From contig JALRMH010000076.1 in assembly GCA_026119935.1 (NCBI GenBank), positions 39,888-103,887 on the forward strand: DNA of 64,000 nucleotides, given 5' to 3'. This DNA is from Endothia cerciana (taxonomy: Eukaryota; Ascomycota; Sordariomycetes; Diaporthales; Cryphonectriaceae). Position 1 is the first letter of the stretch. Each line of letters starts with the position of its first letter. Below are positions 42,686-55,902 of the stretch, in pieces. Under the pieces are notes generated by a model. That model saw only the letters and a list, made by a program, of their open reading frames with translations. It was not told the origin of the DNA and ran no database searches. Position numbers and translations under genes: made by a program.

Positions 42686-45168
42686 ATGTCTTGCCATCCC
42701 AACTGCACCTGTGTCAGTTGCACTTTGGCCTTTGGCCGGCAGCTGGCGAAAATCATGCACATCTGGACTGATGTCGGAAATTGGCCGGAGGAAGCATTCC
42801 TCTGGGTGCTGCATTGCATCGACGCCAGCAACTCGGCGCTCCAACAGCTCCAAGTGTTTCTTGAGAAGGACGAAAGGTCCCGTCAAGAGCACATATTCCA
42901 AATCTTTACGCAGGCTGGCCGTGAGGATATCGAGGCTCTGACTATCAAGTGTAACCTCATCTACAAGGCGATCATCTTGCTGGTACAGAAGGCCGCTGAC
43001 AGGACTGAATCCACGTCTGGCATTGATGACGGCAATGAGACCGAGTGGATCAAGACAGACGACAAGTCCGACCTCCTCATCGGGCCGGTGCCTGACTTGG
43101 ACTCGGCGAAGACATTGGCTCTCATCATGAGAGTCCGTAACAACAAGTCTTGGCTTCAGACTCGTGTCATGCGCTGCGAGGGCCAGCTCCGATGGGTCAG
43201 AAAGGGCCTCTTCCTGCACCTGCAGATGGGCAAGCTCGCGCAGTCAAAGATCCAGTCCGAAGTACCCCGCAATGTGTACCGCATCTAAATTCATGCTAAC
43301 ACGGCCGACATCCAGTACGATTCAACGCGAAAATGGAGCCTTTGAGACGGAGGTCGTGGCTAGACGCATTATTTTCATGATGCGGAGGTCACGACTTGAA
43401 CTAGCCGAGCGCGAAGTGACGGAGCAGGAAGAGAACCAGCACATCCGAGACCTCCGCTCAAAGCAGATTGAGCAGGACGACAGGGCCTCTATCAAGAGCT
43501 CGACGAGCTCTCAGCGATCAGGCCAGACAGTCGTTGATAGGAACGCATCCTCGGATGGGTCTACGCCTAATGAAACTGGAAAGCTCGGCAAGTGTACCAT
43601 ATCTGGAACCGGGTCGGATGTTTGACTAAGATTATAATGTAGTGCCATCGCGGGTCGTGATGGCTCCTCGGGCCGTGACAGCACCGCAGGTTGTGACAGC
43701 ACCGGCGCCGCCAAGAGGACCTGTCATCCCGGGATCGAAAGAACCTAATATGCAGACCGTCAGTGGCCCGGACGGCGCACACCAGATTGAGCCTGGACAG
43801 GGCGTTGATCTGCAGAAGCCCAAGCTGCGGACACGCGTTGAGATGGCCAAACCTGACAAGACTGTCAGGACTAGCCTCAAGGTCCCATCCCCAATCAACC
43901 AAATGAGCCAGAAGCTCTCTGAGATCATGGCGGACTGGACTCACCGTATCTTTGGTACGGATGGCGAGTTCAGCAGAGACTGGGAGAGCCAGGAGCTCGA
44001 GGCCTATGTCGTCCGCGGCATACCTAACATTCAACCGATCAAGATGCCCTTCGGCCATCGGCGTCTTCAAGCGGGTCTCCGGAAGTTCCTAAGAAACAAG
44101 AACTTCAATGGTAACAAACGGTTGACAACGTTCAGTCGGTATATCGGTGCGGGAGTATACACGCAAGCTGTCATGGACGACATAATCCAAGCTGTCAACA
44201 GACGCCAGAGTCGCCAGAGGCTTTGTCTGGCGTTCGACGTGTTCACCCGTAAAGATGGCACTGACTCTTTCATGATCATTTTCTTTTCCATTCAAGCAGA
44301 GAAACCGCCAATCTCATTCACAGACTTTCTTGGACGCAAGCGGACTCTCCCCTTCGAGATCTTTAAAGACTGGCAGGTAGGCCACTTTATCCGTTCCAGC
44401 ACATCCGGGCATAGGAGGCTGACGAGAAAGCAGGCCATGAGAAACCTCATTGAAGAGACGTTGGTCCAAGTTCCTGACATCGGACCACACGTCATGGAAG
44501 GTCATTATGACCTCCTCAACGCCAAGGGCGAAGCCATCTTCCCCCGGCTGTGGAACTACAGCATCAAGCCGGGCGACAACATCAAGATGACGCTCTGGCC
44601 TATGCAGTCCCACCCACTGCAGAACGGCCACCCCAGCGGACATCCCCTCGGCCCCTCGTATCATTATGGAGCCGAGATTCGCGCCCAGGACCTTCTGTGC
44701 CAGAAAGTTCGGGCGCAGCGGCTGAGAAACGCCACCATTGCAATCCCGTCACATCTTGCCTTGCAGCCCGCCTGTATTGGTCACCCTGAACCTCCTCGCC
44801 CGGTGGTCCCCAACCACCCAGCACCCATGGGGGTGGGAAACGCACCGGTTATGCAAGCTGGCATGCCGCCGCCGCCATCAGGGATGGACTTACCAGGTCG
44901 CCCGGGCAGTCCACTACCGGATTCCATCCGCCCTCGCGATGGTCTGTCGTTCATCAGCACGATCGACAAGGACGCATTGACTCTGGCGGAGGAGAAGGAG
45001 TTGTCATTTGTGGACTTCGTCGACGAGTTGGGGAAGGCGAGGGGTGTCACTGTTGCTGGTCTCCTGACGAAGTTCACCAATCTGACTGATGTCGTCGGTG
45101 AGGAGTGCTTGAATATGTGGGAGCTTACCGACGTAGAATGGGAGACTGAGGCTGAGTGCTTGGGTTAA
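42686..45168 (+). CDS. Fungal ubiquitin-like domain protein, 797 aa, 3 exons
   Basis: Exons 42686..43275, 43316..43593 and 43643..45168 join to 2394 nt. Both introns are very short (40 and 49 nt) with unusual GTACC donors and clear branch sites (GCTAAC, TGACTAAG). The N-terminal part begins with a Cys-rich MSCHPNCTC motif, then long helices (about 20-260) ending in a charged helix. Residues about 290-380 are Ala/Pro/Val-rich and disordered. Residues about 510-610 match the fungal ubiquitin-like domain: SFTDFLGRKRTLPFEIFKDW, then HVMEGHYDLLN and PRLWNYSIKPGDNIKMTLW. The rest is Pro-rich with an acidic helical tail. Such proteins are mostly uncharacterised; some are linked to fungal NLR-type signalling. 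Exon choice relies on frame retention. Confidence 0.75.
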
Positions 45169-45696
45169 TATACCAGTGATTCAATCGTTGATGATTGAGA
45201 GCGTTGTCTTGTGTTGGCACGAGGATGGGATGATCGTTGCTTTGCTGGTCTCGTTTAGTATGTGTCTCCTACTCGACTAGAGTATGGATTAATCATGATC
45301 ACTTAATAGCAATACACGGCCGATTCATACTTCTTTCTCTACCTGATTGAATCAAATGAGCATTCTCACCAAAAATGTCCGGTAAAATGCAAGCTAATCA
45401 TCTTATGGGCATTATACATTCCCCATCCCATTTCCTGTTTTTTCCCCCTCCTAATTTCTTCTTTCTTTTCCTCTTTTCTTCCAGTCCTGGAACGGGGACG
45501 CTGGGGAGTCCAGAAGTTAGCCTAATTTGGGAGTAACCACGCATGCCGGTCGGATGGGAATGGGCCACAGTACTGGTAATGCTCACGTTCCGTTGGTGGT
45601 ATTGCAGTCTGCTATGTAGGTACGGTACTGGAGAGTATATATACAACGAAGTGAACTCGGGACACGTTCCGTGAGTGCCCTTTCCTCAGCGCCTCA
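45169..45696. other. Convergent 3' region, ubiquitin-like-domain gene / GH5
   Basis: 528 bp between converging stop codons, with a T/C-rich tract near 45430-45482 and AT-rich flanks. No gene seen. Confidence 0.6.
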
Positions 45697-47326
45697 TCAG
45701 AACTTTGACTGGTACAGCGCGTTGATGGCATCAATGTGGTCCACGACCATGCAGTCCCAGTCACCTTCCTCATAGTAGACGGTGTTTCCGTCGTCCGAGG
45801 TCTCGCAGTCGCAGCTCGGGAGCGTGTCTCCATACTGCCAGAAGCTGTCCCCAGCAATTCCGGTAGTGTTGAGAGCGTACTGCTGCCAGGGGTTCTCGAC
45901 GGTGCAGTTGTTGCCCCCACCGTACTCCTCGAGATAGCAGGGCTTGCCCGCTGCCACACAACCGGCTCCGTGGGTGGTCACCCAGAGGTCACCCCAGCTG
46001 TAGGGCTCATCCCCTGCGTTGACGTGTCAGCCCAGCCATGCAGGACGGACCTTTTAGGGACCAGACTTACAGCTGTCAGGGTACAGATGGAAGGTACCAA
46101 AGTCCAGGTCAGTGATGTTCAGGTTGTCGGCCCAGGTGTAACCACCCGCACTTGTCGTATAAGGGTACGAGCCATCACCTCCAGTCAGAGGCCCGAAACC
46201 CTCATCACCCATCGTCACCATGTGGTTCGAGTCGAGAGACTTGATATATGCTGATGTGGTCGTGGCCCAGTCGTAGATAACAGATCTGTCCCATGCGTCA
46301 GTCGCCGAGCTCTCAGGTATATCCAGATAACGGGACGTACGTATCACACCCTGAGCACCTGGGCTCATTCGCCAGCTCCCACGCAAACACAGCTGTGGAG
46401 GTCTTGTACCTGCTGACAACAGCCTCGATGTACGTCTGGTACTGCCCCTGGCAGGTAGAGTCGGTGAACCAGGTGGTGGCAGAGCATCCAAAGGCCGTGG
46501 TATAGGCCGCGATGCCACCGTAGTCACTCCAGTTGTTAACGAAGTTGATGATGACTTTCAGGCCGTACGTCTCGGCAGCGGCGACCACGGCGTCCAGCCT
46601 CTCCAGGCCGTACTCACCCGTGTTGATGGTGGAGCCGCTCTCGGAGAGGTACTGGAAATAGACTGTTCCGTTAGACGGAATGGAGGTGACGTCGTTGAAG
46701 CCCCAGACACGGATGATCTTGAAACCCGCGGTGGCCATGTGTGAAAAGACCGTGTCGACATCGTCGTCTGAGGTCAAGAAGGAGCACCAGTAGCAATTCG
46801 TGCCCGCGTAGTACTTTGTCTCGCCGTCAATGTTGAAGAATAGCCCATCCGTCGTCGCGAACGTGCCACTGCTGGTCGCAGTCGACACGGCCGAGGTCGA
46901 TGTCTCTGATGCGATCGAGGATGAGGTCTGGCTGGACGTCGTCACCGCAGCGGAACTAGACGTGACCAATGTTACGACCGATGCCTCTGAGGATGCAACA
47001 AAACCATTCCCGCCCCGCCCTTTCCCTCCTCTTTCAAAACCTTCCAAAGAACCGGGGCCAGCCCGCAACTCTAAAGGATGCAAAGAAACTACTGACGATG
47101 TGCTCGTCGTCGCCGCCACCACTGAGGTGGACGTCGCCGGCGAGCTACTCGTTGCGGTCCCCGGGACACACTGGTAGTAGTAGGCATTCTGTGATGTGCA
47201 TTCGTAGCCAGACGTGCAGCTTGTGGACCCCGTGTAGCCGGTACCACCGCACTGGCCGTATGGCGACTGCTGGGCCGCGGCGCCGGTGGCCAGCAGCGAA
47301 AGGGCGGATGCCAGACCCTTCTTCAT
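45697..47326 (-). CDS. Secreted mannan endo-1,4-beta-mannosidase, GH5 subfamily 7 with N-terminal CBM1, 469 or 505 aa
   Basis: It cleaves beta-1,4-mannan of plant walls. The order is signal peptide (1-18, ending AAA), CBM1 (SPYGQCGGTGYTG...YYYQC, about 21-53), Ser/Thr linker, and a GH5_7 domain. The domain shows FFNIDGETKYYAGTNCYW, KIIRVWGFND, WELANEPRC (acid/base Glu), MVTMGDEGFG, FGTFHLYPD and CYLEEYG (nucleophile Glu). Certain exons are complement of 46341..47326, 46071..46285 and 45697..46013 (1518 nt, 505 aa). Within the linker, a 108-nt stretch (46985-47092, GTAGTT...CAGAG) reads through without a stop but is not Ser/Thr-rich. Removing it also keeps frame and gives 469 aa, so it may be an additional intron. 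A subfamily-5 cellulase is unlikely given these motifs. Confidence 0.92.
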
Positions 47327-50271
47327 GGCTGGAGAGATGACCAACGATCCAAGAAGAGAAGCAGGAAGAGTAGAGAAAGAGAGAGACAACGCGGAGGACC
47401 GGTGCGTTGGGGGAAGACTCGGGTTCGCAGACCGGTAGACAACCAGCCAAGGGGACGAGGCCCAGATATAGTCTCGACGATGGACACACTCGTCTTCCCC
47501 ATGAGGCTGTTTCGTTTCTGGCCGCACCCATGTGCCACCCCTGCTATCGGCAAGGGCTCCCTATATTCCAGACGCTGCTGTGGGTCGGCATTTGCATGTC
47601 AGGTCCATTGTGCCAGCGTCCATCCCCGACAGGAAGCTCGCTGAAGCGAGCGTAAAGCTTCCGTTCCCTTTTGCGATCAGCATGGTCTACATTACTGAAG
47701 ATGGGCAGTTCAGGGAAGAAGAATGTCAGCAGCAGGAAATGTCCACCAATGGGTCGTCGGCAGCGGACGAGTGGCGCCACGGATTGCGGACCGGCCTGTC
47801 TCCTGAAAAGGGGACCTCGGAGCATACCGAACCGCGGCCGCCACATGACCGGCAAATCTGCAATGCCAAGTCGTGACAGCAGAAGAAGACCTCAACCCTT
47901 TAAAGTTCAGAGTCGGGAATCAGCGGGCTCCCGGCAGGCTTGCACACCTCATGAAGCCGTCGCACCCTTCAATGTCAAGTAGCGTCGACGTCTTCCCTGG
48001 GTTTCGCCCCTGAGGCCCCCAGCGGTGGCTCCAAATCCTGCCGGGGATCCACTGCGGCCCTATCAATCTATTCCATGTTTCAAGGAGATTGTTGAAGTAG
48101 GGAGCAGCAAATGATGAATGGCGTTGTTCTAGAGTTTGAGAGCAACAGCGCAAACAAGGCGCGACGTTCACACTGACAGCTGTTCATCCGATCTTTGTCG
48201 ATTCACTCGATGAGGGTTGACATGGGTGCGACCCAAGTCTCCATCACTACCAGGTGGCAAGGGGGAGGAAGAGGAGGAGGTTATGTCACCGTCTGCACTC
48301 TATCCGCGCGCTCTACAGGACCTGCACAAAGCCTGAGCTTCGAATGAGACGGAGTACCGAGAGAAGAGCTGCTGCTCGCTGGGGATTCCCAACGTCAACT
48401 CATCAATCCCAGCTCAGAAGTCACCGCATCCTCCGCTGCTGTTTGATCTCCGGATGAGGACGTCTTCAGATAGAAGGGACCCAGATGCTAGTGTTTTGCA
48501 GTTGTCACTGACCTCTGGTCTACTGCGTGTGAGGTTCCAAACTTCTCAGCATCCTCCCTGGGCAACGGGTATCTGCCATGCTCGGCGTGCCAGGCCTCCA
48601 AGGGGAAGTTGGGCTTGGGAGAACTGACCTTTGTCTGGTCAAGGAGCAACCAATTGACGTTTCCCGCCCGCTCTTTTCGCTGTCCGAGTTGTGCTCTCTT
48701 CACAATACAGCGCTGCCCGGTGCCTTGTACCGAAGAAGATCCCTAAGTCCTTCAATAACTAAGCCATACTGTGCAAAGGCCTCTGATCTTGAGCAAAACT
48801 CTCCCAGCGCGTCCAATACTTCTTTACGGAATCTATACGCTGCTCGGTGATCTGGCCGTTCTGATGGCGGCCGCATATGGGATGCGGGAAGCGGCGAAGC
48901 CATAGATGATACATGCCTCGCCAGCTCATGATGCTGCCTGGATGAAAATCGGGATCGAACAGGGTGTCTCTGGCGGCCAAGTCCAACCCAAATTCGTGTC
49001 GATGCCGGCCACGACGACGATCTTGAGGTGGCCCCAAAGATGTAACGAACGATCCGATAATGTTGCAGGCTGTCGGGAAGTTGGCGAGGCCACCTGTTGC
49101 CGTATAATGCATACTAACTTGCCCTGTCAAGCTCCGGGCCACTGCACAGCCCCACGGGCTCGAGCCCATCGATGAGAGAGGGTGTGTTTTGATGAATGTG
49201 TCATGGGCCGTGGGACTGCAGCATGACTTCATGTCTCGGGCACCGTACCCTTGTCATGGATAGTGTTGAAGCTGTCAAGAATATCGTATTCGTCAACGCT
49301 AGAAGTATGTGCACAGAAGCTTACACCAGGAGTCAATGAGCGCTACAGGAAGTCGCTCCAGGAGGTCGCTCGCAGGTGCCCTTCTCACCGCCGCTCCTTG
49401 CCTATGTCAAAAGCAAAACGGCTGCGCAGCACGCCCTCGAACCGTAGTAGCTGTTTATAACAACAGCCTGTAGGCTCACCATCGCATTATGAGACCCCAT
49501 TGAGTTCACCAGATGACTCTCAGGAGCCTCAATAGCGAGATATCGCACAACTTGTGAGGACGGATGGCAACGAGAAGGCAAACCGAGGGAGATGGTCATT
49601 GGTCCCGACGCGCAGCCCAGGGCACCTCAGCCACAGGGCATGCTTCCAGCCAAAGCGCGCGTGAAAGCGGCTGGTGGTCACGGATGAAGCATATCTCATG
49701 AGCATATAATTCCAGCCAGGAGATTGCAGCTCGAGAGGTCCTTGGTATATGAGGCTGAAGGAGAGAAGACCAAGTTGGCGATGCGATGTGATGGCGAGAT
49801 GACTGGTGGACGAGAGCAAGGCCCTAACCCTGATCTGACACTTGCTCTTGCTCAGCGACAACGGATTATTATCGCTTGCGCTATGGTTTCTTACCATTCC
49901 TAACCTCTAATCGGAATACTCGCCTTGAACCAGATCGTGACACCTGGTGTAGCCTACAACAGGATTATCCAGACCCTATTTGACCTCATCAAACCCGGCT
50001 CAGTTTACTATTATGACGACCATCGAGACAGGCGCTACAGTACTGGTTCGGGGTCGTCTGCTGGGCCGACAGCGGCACCGATGAGACCCCGGCTCTGTTC
50101 GGGCATTGTCTGGCTCTGCTGTGCCGTGCCGTGCCGTGCCGGCCTCGTTTCAGCTTGGGAGATTACGCACGCGAGGAGAGGGTGGCAACAAGAAGTATCG
50201 TAGCCGGCATGAACAGTCTAGTGTGAATCTTGTCGACGCACGCCAAGCCAACGCACGTCCAAGCGGTAGAG
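47327..50271. other. Large gene-free interval
   Basis: 2.9 kb with scattered short frames on both strands (up to 157 codons at 48759-49232 on the minus strand), none with motifs or a consistent splice chain. The CCGTG repeat near 50121 lies at its right end. It includes promoters of the GH5 and LCCL genes. Confidence 0.5.
50121..50140. repeat. (GTGCC)4 microsatellite
   Basis: Four perfect 5-bp units upstream of the LCCL gene. Confidence 0.8.
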
Positions 50272-52241
50272 ATGGCCGGCCCAGATGCCCTGCTGCGAGA
50301 CCCCGAGAGCTGCGTCAGGCAGACAACAGCCGACGACAGCGCACACACGGCGTTCGATAAGGCCAGAGGCAGCCCTGCGATACGTGCAGCTTCGTCGGAG
50401 CCGTCGTCGACGGGAGGCGCCAACGGGACGAGCTACGATGGACGTGACCGTCCCGCGCTGGAGAAGCTGAAGAGACGCCTGCCCCCGTCCTTCCAGAGGA
50501 GGTCGGATGCCATCTGCACCTATCTGAAGGGTCCCGATCCGCCGAGGTTATGGAGGATACGACCGATCCTGCCTCGTCTCCAACACCTGCCGCTGCGGCT
50601 GGTGGATAAGGTCTGCGCGAGGCAATGGCAGCGCATACTCGCGCTCTTCCTCTTCTACGTCTGCTGGATCGCCACTTTTGGCGCCGTGCTCCACAAATCC
50701 GCTGTCGCTGATGATGTGAACGGCTATGGCCAGCCGATACAGATACAGTGCGGTGGCGTATTCTGGTCTGACATCTCGCGCAATATCAGGCTGACTATGT
50801 GCTGACGTCTGAGAACAGGGAGGGGAACAACGATTGTGGGCTCAACGGCACCGACTGTCTGCCCTTCTCGGACAGCTCGTTTGCATTCCGTTGTCCTGCG
50901 AACTGTCTCAGTGAGGAGGTCCAGAACCCTCGTGCGGTCGGAGCGCAAGAGGTCATCTACGAACCGCTGGTGGTGGGAGGCCCAACCTCGGATGGGGCCT
51001 TTGACTTCACGTATCGCGGCGACTCTTTCATATGCTCTGCCGCAATCCATGCTGGCGTCATCACCAACACCGCAGGCGGCTGTGGTGTGGTGTCTCTCAC
51101 CGGCCAGCAGGGTAACTATCCCTCTGTGACCCGGAATGGCATCTCGAGCATCGGCTTCGACTCAAGCTTCCCGTCGTCCTTCACCTTTGAGACGACGACT
51201 GCTTCGTGTAGAGACCTCTCATGGGACCTACTCGCTGTTTCTGTCATCTATACGGCATTGTTATCTTTGTTCACCCGATCGGCCTCCGTGTTCTTCTACT
51301 CCACGGTCATCGGGTGTTACCTCCAGGCGGCACTAGCCACGGACACGCCAGAGTACGCCGATATTGCGACCCTGGTGTCAACAGCTATGGGCAATCTTCT
51401 GCCGGCACTCTTCATCTCGATGGTCATGTATAGACTATACATCCGGCGGACTCTGCACGATCTTACCGCGCAGTTTGAGAAGACCATCCTGTGGCTCGGC
51501 CCGTGCTGGGTGGCGGTCCTAGCCGACTACACCTTCGAGCTGATTCCGCTCGAGAGGCTCACGGCACACGACATCCGCCAGGAGCCAGGCGGCCTAGCCT
51601 CCCTCATCGTCATCGTGGTCGTCCTCCTATTCGCATTTATTGGGCAGGCGTGGGCATTCAGACGAGAAGGCCGCCTGTTGCGATACATAGCGCTGTATGC
51701 GAGCCTCGGCATCATCATCGGCCTGCTAGCAGCCATACCACAAGAAGATCTCCGCATCCACCACTATATCCTAGGGCTCCTCCTCATCCCCGGAACCTCG
51801 CTGCAGACCCGTCCTAGCCTGGTCTACCAAGGTATCCTCGTGGGGCTCTTCGTCAACGGTGTCGCAAAGTGGGGCTTCGACGCGGTCTTGCAGACTGCCG
51901 CAGAGCTGCAGGGCGATGCGTTAGACGGCTCAGCGCTTCCTGTGATCACCGCCATCAACGCCACGATCTCAAACATCACCTTCACGTGGCCTGGCGTCCC
52001 AGTGGGTTGGAACGGGACCAGCGTTCTCGTTAATGACGTCGAGCGGTTCCGAGACTACTCGTCAAGCCAGGACGAGCGCTCGTTCACCTGGCAGAGGATG
52101 ATCGCAGACGAGCCTGAGTACTTCAGATTTGGCTTCTTTGCGCTGTCTGCAGCGTACGGGCTGGAAGTGGGCGACTATACCATGGGTGGCACGTGGCTCG
52201 CGAACGGGACATGGATACAGATGGCGGCCGGGGCAACGTGA
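50272..52241 (+). CDS. LCCL-domain multi-pass membrane protein, 638 aa
   Basis: This is a fungal LCCL membrane protein; function is not established, and the LCCL fold is thought to bind ligands outside the membrane. Exons 50272..50765 and 50819..52241 join to 1917 nt. The 53-nt intron uses GTCTGA as donor, which joins VFW to EGNNDCGLNGTDC. A cytosolic Arg/Pro-rich N-terminus precedes membrane helix 1 (about 121-141). The LCCL domain is about 190-288 (FTYRGDSFICSAAIHAG, GGCGVVSLTGQQGNYPS, SFPSSFTF). Six to eight further helices follow (from LLAVSVIYTALLSLF through ILGLLLIPGTSL and ILVGLFVNGVAKWGF). A lumenal tail carries several NxT/S sites and ends near WIQMAAGAT. The first in-frame ATG is at 50272. 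Confidence 0.9.
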
Positions 52242-54053
52242 GCGGTGCTCGGCGACTAGAGATGATTCCCGCAGTAGAGAGATCTGCGTCTTAGCAGTGC
52301 CTAGGTTTCAGTACCCGTTGGATAGACCGGCGATATCCCTCTCGGCCCCGTGCCCCACCGATCGATCCCTTGCTGTAGCCCTGTGATCTGTCAGTTTCAA
52401 GAACTGCCGTTCAACGGTCTAGCCAAATGCAGATGCTCGGAGGATCTCCCAACACGACACGATAGCCCCCCATCGCACACAGGGTTTGACCAGTACCTAT
52501 GCAACAGTGCCGGATCGTCTATCCCGCGGTGTCCCCAGGACCTCGGGTACTTGCAGCCGTATCCGCATCCCGCAGTTTCGCCGCCCCCCCGTCTGTGACA
52601 GGTCTTTGCGAGCGCGTCATCGTTCTCGTGCTACCTAGGTGGGAAAGCATGACGCGGGAGGCGACCCTGTTCCAAGGCAGCACCGTACTGGCGCTGTCAC
52701 AGGTGCCGAAAAAGCTACGGGGCTGTCCCGCGCCCATGGTTAGGCTCTTGGCGGAGAGATATTCCGATCTGCTAGGGTATTCTCGCCAACTCAACTACTT
52801 CAGTATGGCTCAGCAAAGCCATGGCCGCCGGATCAGTCTTCACGAGCCCCCCACGCCCCAAGTTCCATCTCACCCGGCCGGGCTCGTGCTCCGAGCCAAT
52901 CGCTTTCTCCTGCCCTGCAGCCGTCAAGGTCGTACAACTAAAATGATCGTCTCGGTGCCACACGTCAACCTGTTCGGAGATCCATCGCGTGAGAGGACGA
53001 TCTCCGAGATGGGATGGCGGCGCGACGAGAGGAGATGCTGGACCGGGGAGGCCAGAAGCTGAGAGCTATGTACTACATAGCACCCAAGGCCAGATCGTAG
53101 GCCCGGACGTCCTGCCAACACTGGGTCTAGCCCTGACGGCACGACGACCCCTCTGCCGAGACTACAGTCGGCGGTTTCTGCAGATCACACGATCCGTGCT
53201 CGATCATACTCTGGGACGCTGACCGCAGGCGCGGCAATCGAGAGATTCGTGCTACGCAGAAGCAGATGCGCCGGCCCTCTCCATTCTCCGCGGTGGTGCT
53301 TGGGCAAGGGTCTCTCGGCATCCACCCGCACCGTTGCGACCTCTTGAGCTACAAGCGGCATGGTCGTGACAAGTGCACCCAAATAAGGCCATGTAGTCCT
53401 TCGGGACCATTCTCCACACCGACAGGGGGGGGGGGGGAGGGGCAATATCTACCATAGTAGTGCCGTCCCAACCTCATACTGATCCAAGTAATTCTTACCC
53501 TTCAACTCTTGTTCCCTGATCTCCTATCGACCTACCCTGTGGTATTTCCCCCATCCACAGTTGGAGCTGTCGTGTGAGCCCTTCCCGAGTGGTTTCAGAC
53601 CAGGAGGCTGCGAATCCCATCGTTCCGGAAGCGGAATCTCGAAACCATGTGTTGCTAAGGCGTCCGGACGGCAAAGCGAGGCGGTCCAGACCACCTGAGT
53701 CCCACGGAGTCTATGCGACACACTCAAGTTTGCTGGCCGATATCCGAAGAAGGGGCAGTCACGACAGCAGAGCGACACTCTACGCCAAGCTACAACTACC
53801 ACATGTCGAATCTATAAACGCTCGCCTCCGCCGATCCATAAGGCTATATACCCTGGTGACGAACCACCGTGCCCGCCCATCGACGCAGGGGTAGAGCGCA
53901 TGGCAGGATTTCTTCTCGCGCCCAGATCTGCCCTGCTGGAACCAGCCTGCCCCCTCCGCCCACCGTTGCACAAGAGAAGACCGTACGAACGGCTGGATAT
54001 CACATTGGGGCCCGCGGCCTCGTCTGCTGTCCCAGCATCCCCAGGCGCCAACC
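52242..54053. other. Intergenic; G-run near 53425
   Basis: 1.8 kb without a supportable gene. Frames of up to 187 codons (52499-53062) have no motif. A 13-base G run lies at about 53425-53437. The right end is the promoter of the receptor gene. Confidence 0.5.
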
Positions 54054-55902
54054 ATGGCGGCGATACGCTCCAGCCCAGCTCCCAGCCTCCGGGCCAGACC
54101 CACCGCCGCTATCACCCTCACCCTGCTGGTCCTCCTCACCCTCGGACCCACACCCGCGGCAGCCCAGACCTCGCTGGGGGACCTCTCAACATGTGGAGTT
54201 CGTCTTTCTTATTTGATTTTTTATTTACTTATTTATTTAACGGTTCTGGGCCCCTTCCCGAACCCCTGCCTTTCCGTCCCGTAACCCCCACACAGAGACT
54301 GTCATACAGAGAGGGCTGACCCGCCGTCCTCTTTAGCTCACCTGCCTCCTCGGGGGCGTCGGCCGGTCGGCCTGCAGCGCGACGGATATCGCGTGCCAGT
54401 GTGAGAGCACGGCGCTGGCGGACGACGTGACGGACTGCCTGTTGGCGAACTGCACCATGCAGGATGGTCTCGGTCTGTCCTCAACCCCCCCCCCCCTCCC
54501 TTTTTCTATTTGGGTTTTTATTTTCTTTCTTTTTTTATTAGTCCACTCTTCTGTACCTACACGAGCATATATGTGAAAATGTAATAGTTCTTGCGGGACG
54601 GCAGCACAAGACAAGGATGGTAGCTGACAGGACTGTAACAAAGATGCGTCCCGGTTCAGGGCTGCAGAGTGTCACGCCCCGCACGCGTCCCGGTCGGGGC
54701 AGGTCGTCGTGATCATGCCGGTGCTCTGGTCCATCTCGGCGGCGTTCGTCCTCCTCAGGTCGGCCTCCAAGCTGATGTCGAGGACGTTCTGCACCGAGGA
54801 CTACATCATCATCTCCTCGATCCTGGTGGCCGTGGTCCCTTTTGCCTGTGTATTGTATAGTGAGTATCCACCTCGTTTCTGCCGCCTGCGTGCTGCAGGA
54901 ACAAGAACGGGGGGAAGGGGGGAAGCGTGTTACTGACAACGTGGGCTCACAGTGGCTAAGCTGGGCTTCGGCAGCCATATATGGGATCTCAACGACGGGG
55001 CCCTGATGCAGATTCTCAGACTATGTAAGCAAGCCCCCCCCCCCGCCCCCTTCCCCCCAAACTCACGATGGCCTGTCAAGGACGCCCACCGGCCGGACTA
55101 ACCCCGCCTGCCGCGCCCAGTCTACGTCTCCGAGATCATCTACGTCGTCGCCCTCGCCCTGACAAAGACGTCTATCGTGTACATGTACCTGCGCATCTTC
55201 AACGCCCACCGGCCCTTCCAGCACGCCTGCCGCGCCGCGCTCCTCTTCATCCTCCTCCCCAGCACCGCCGTCGCCCTCGCCACCGTCCTCTCATGCCGGC
55301 CCGTCGCCTACTTCTGGGACCGCGACCTCCGGCCCCGCGGCCGCTGCCTCGACGTCGGCGCCCTCGCCTACGCCAACTCGGGCCTCGCCGTCGCCCAGGA
55401 CCTCGCCCTGGTCGCCCTGCCCGTCGCCATGCTGTGGCGGCTCAACATGTCGCGCCGGAAGAAGGCCCTCGTCGCCCTCATGTTCGCCGTCGGCGGGCTC
55501 GGCCTCGTCGCCACCATCGTCCGCCTCAGGACCCTGTACGTCTTCGGCGACCTGCGCGACCCCACCTGGGACTACGTCCCCGTCGTGTACTGGACCACCG
55601 TGGAGCTGGCCGCCGGGGTCCTCTGCTCGTGCCTGCCCGCGGTGCGCATCATGCTGGAGACCGTCTTCGGCAGGGTGTTCCGCCTCAACACCGCGGAACT
55701 GTCGAGGGGTGGTGGTGGTGGTGATGGTGATGGCCCGGGGATCAGGATGGAAGAGAGGAAGAGGCGGCCGACGGCGGCGGCCGGCGGGGAGGGGGACGGG
55801 GGGTGGAAGGATAGCAGGTGCGCGGAGGACTGGACGAGCCAGAGGCGGCTGACGATTTCGAGAGACGACGGGTCACAGGTGACGAAGAGTTCGTCTCAGT
55901 AA
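54054..55902 (+). CDS. CFEM-domain, Pth11-type GPCR-like membrane receptor
   Basis: The extracellular Cys-rich CFEM domain and seven-helix rhodopsin-like fold are those of the Pth11-related receptors that sense surfaces or nutrients in ascomycetes. Supported exons are 54054..54197 (signal peptide and LSTC), 54337 to about 54476 (LTCLLGGVGRSACS, IACQCES, ANCTMQD), about 54651..54859 (ECHAPHAS, IMPVLWSISAAFVLL, EDYIIISSILVAV), 54953..55024 (AKLGFGSHIWDL) and 55121..55902 (FYVSEIIYVVALALTKTSIVYMYLRIF and the remaining helices). The joint between the second and third exons (54476-54651) is not resolved; a GTCTCG donor with a CTGCAG acceptor keeps frame, and a missed exon is possible. The cytosolic tail is Gly-rich, basic, and ends in a Ser cluster. 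Confidence 0.85.

Noticed and set aside
48759..49232. 157-codon minus-strand frame as a gene
   Set aside because: No recognisable domain, unusual composition, and no extension across plausible introns.
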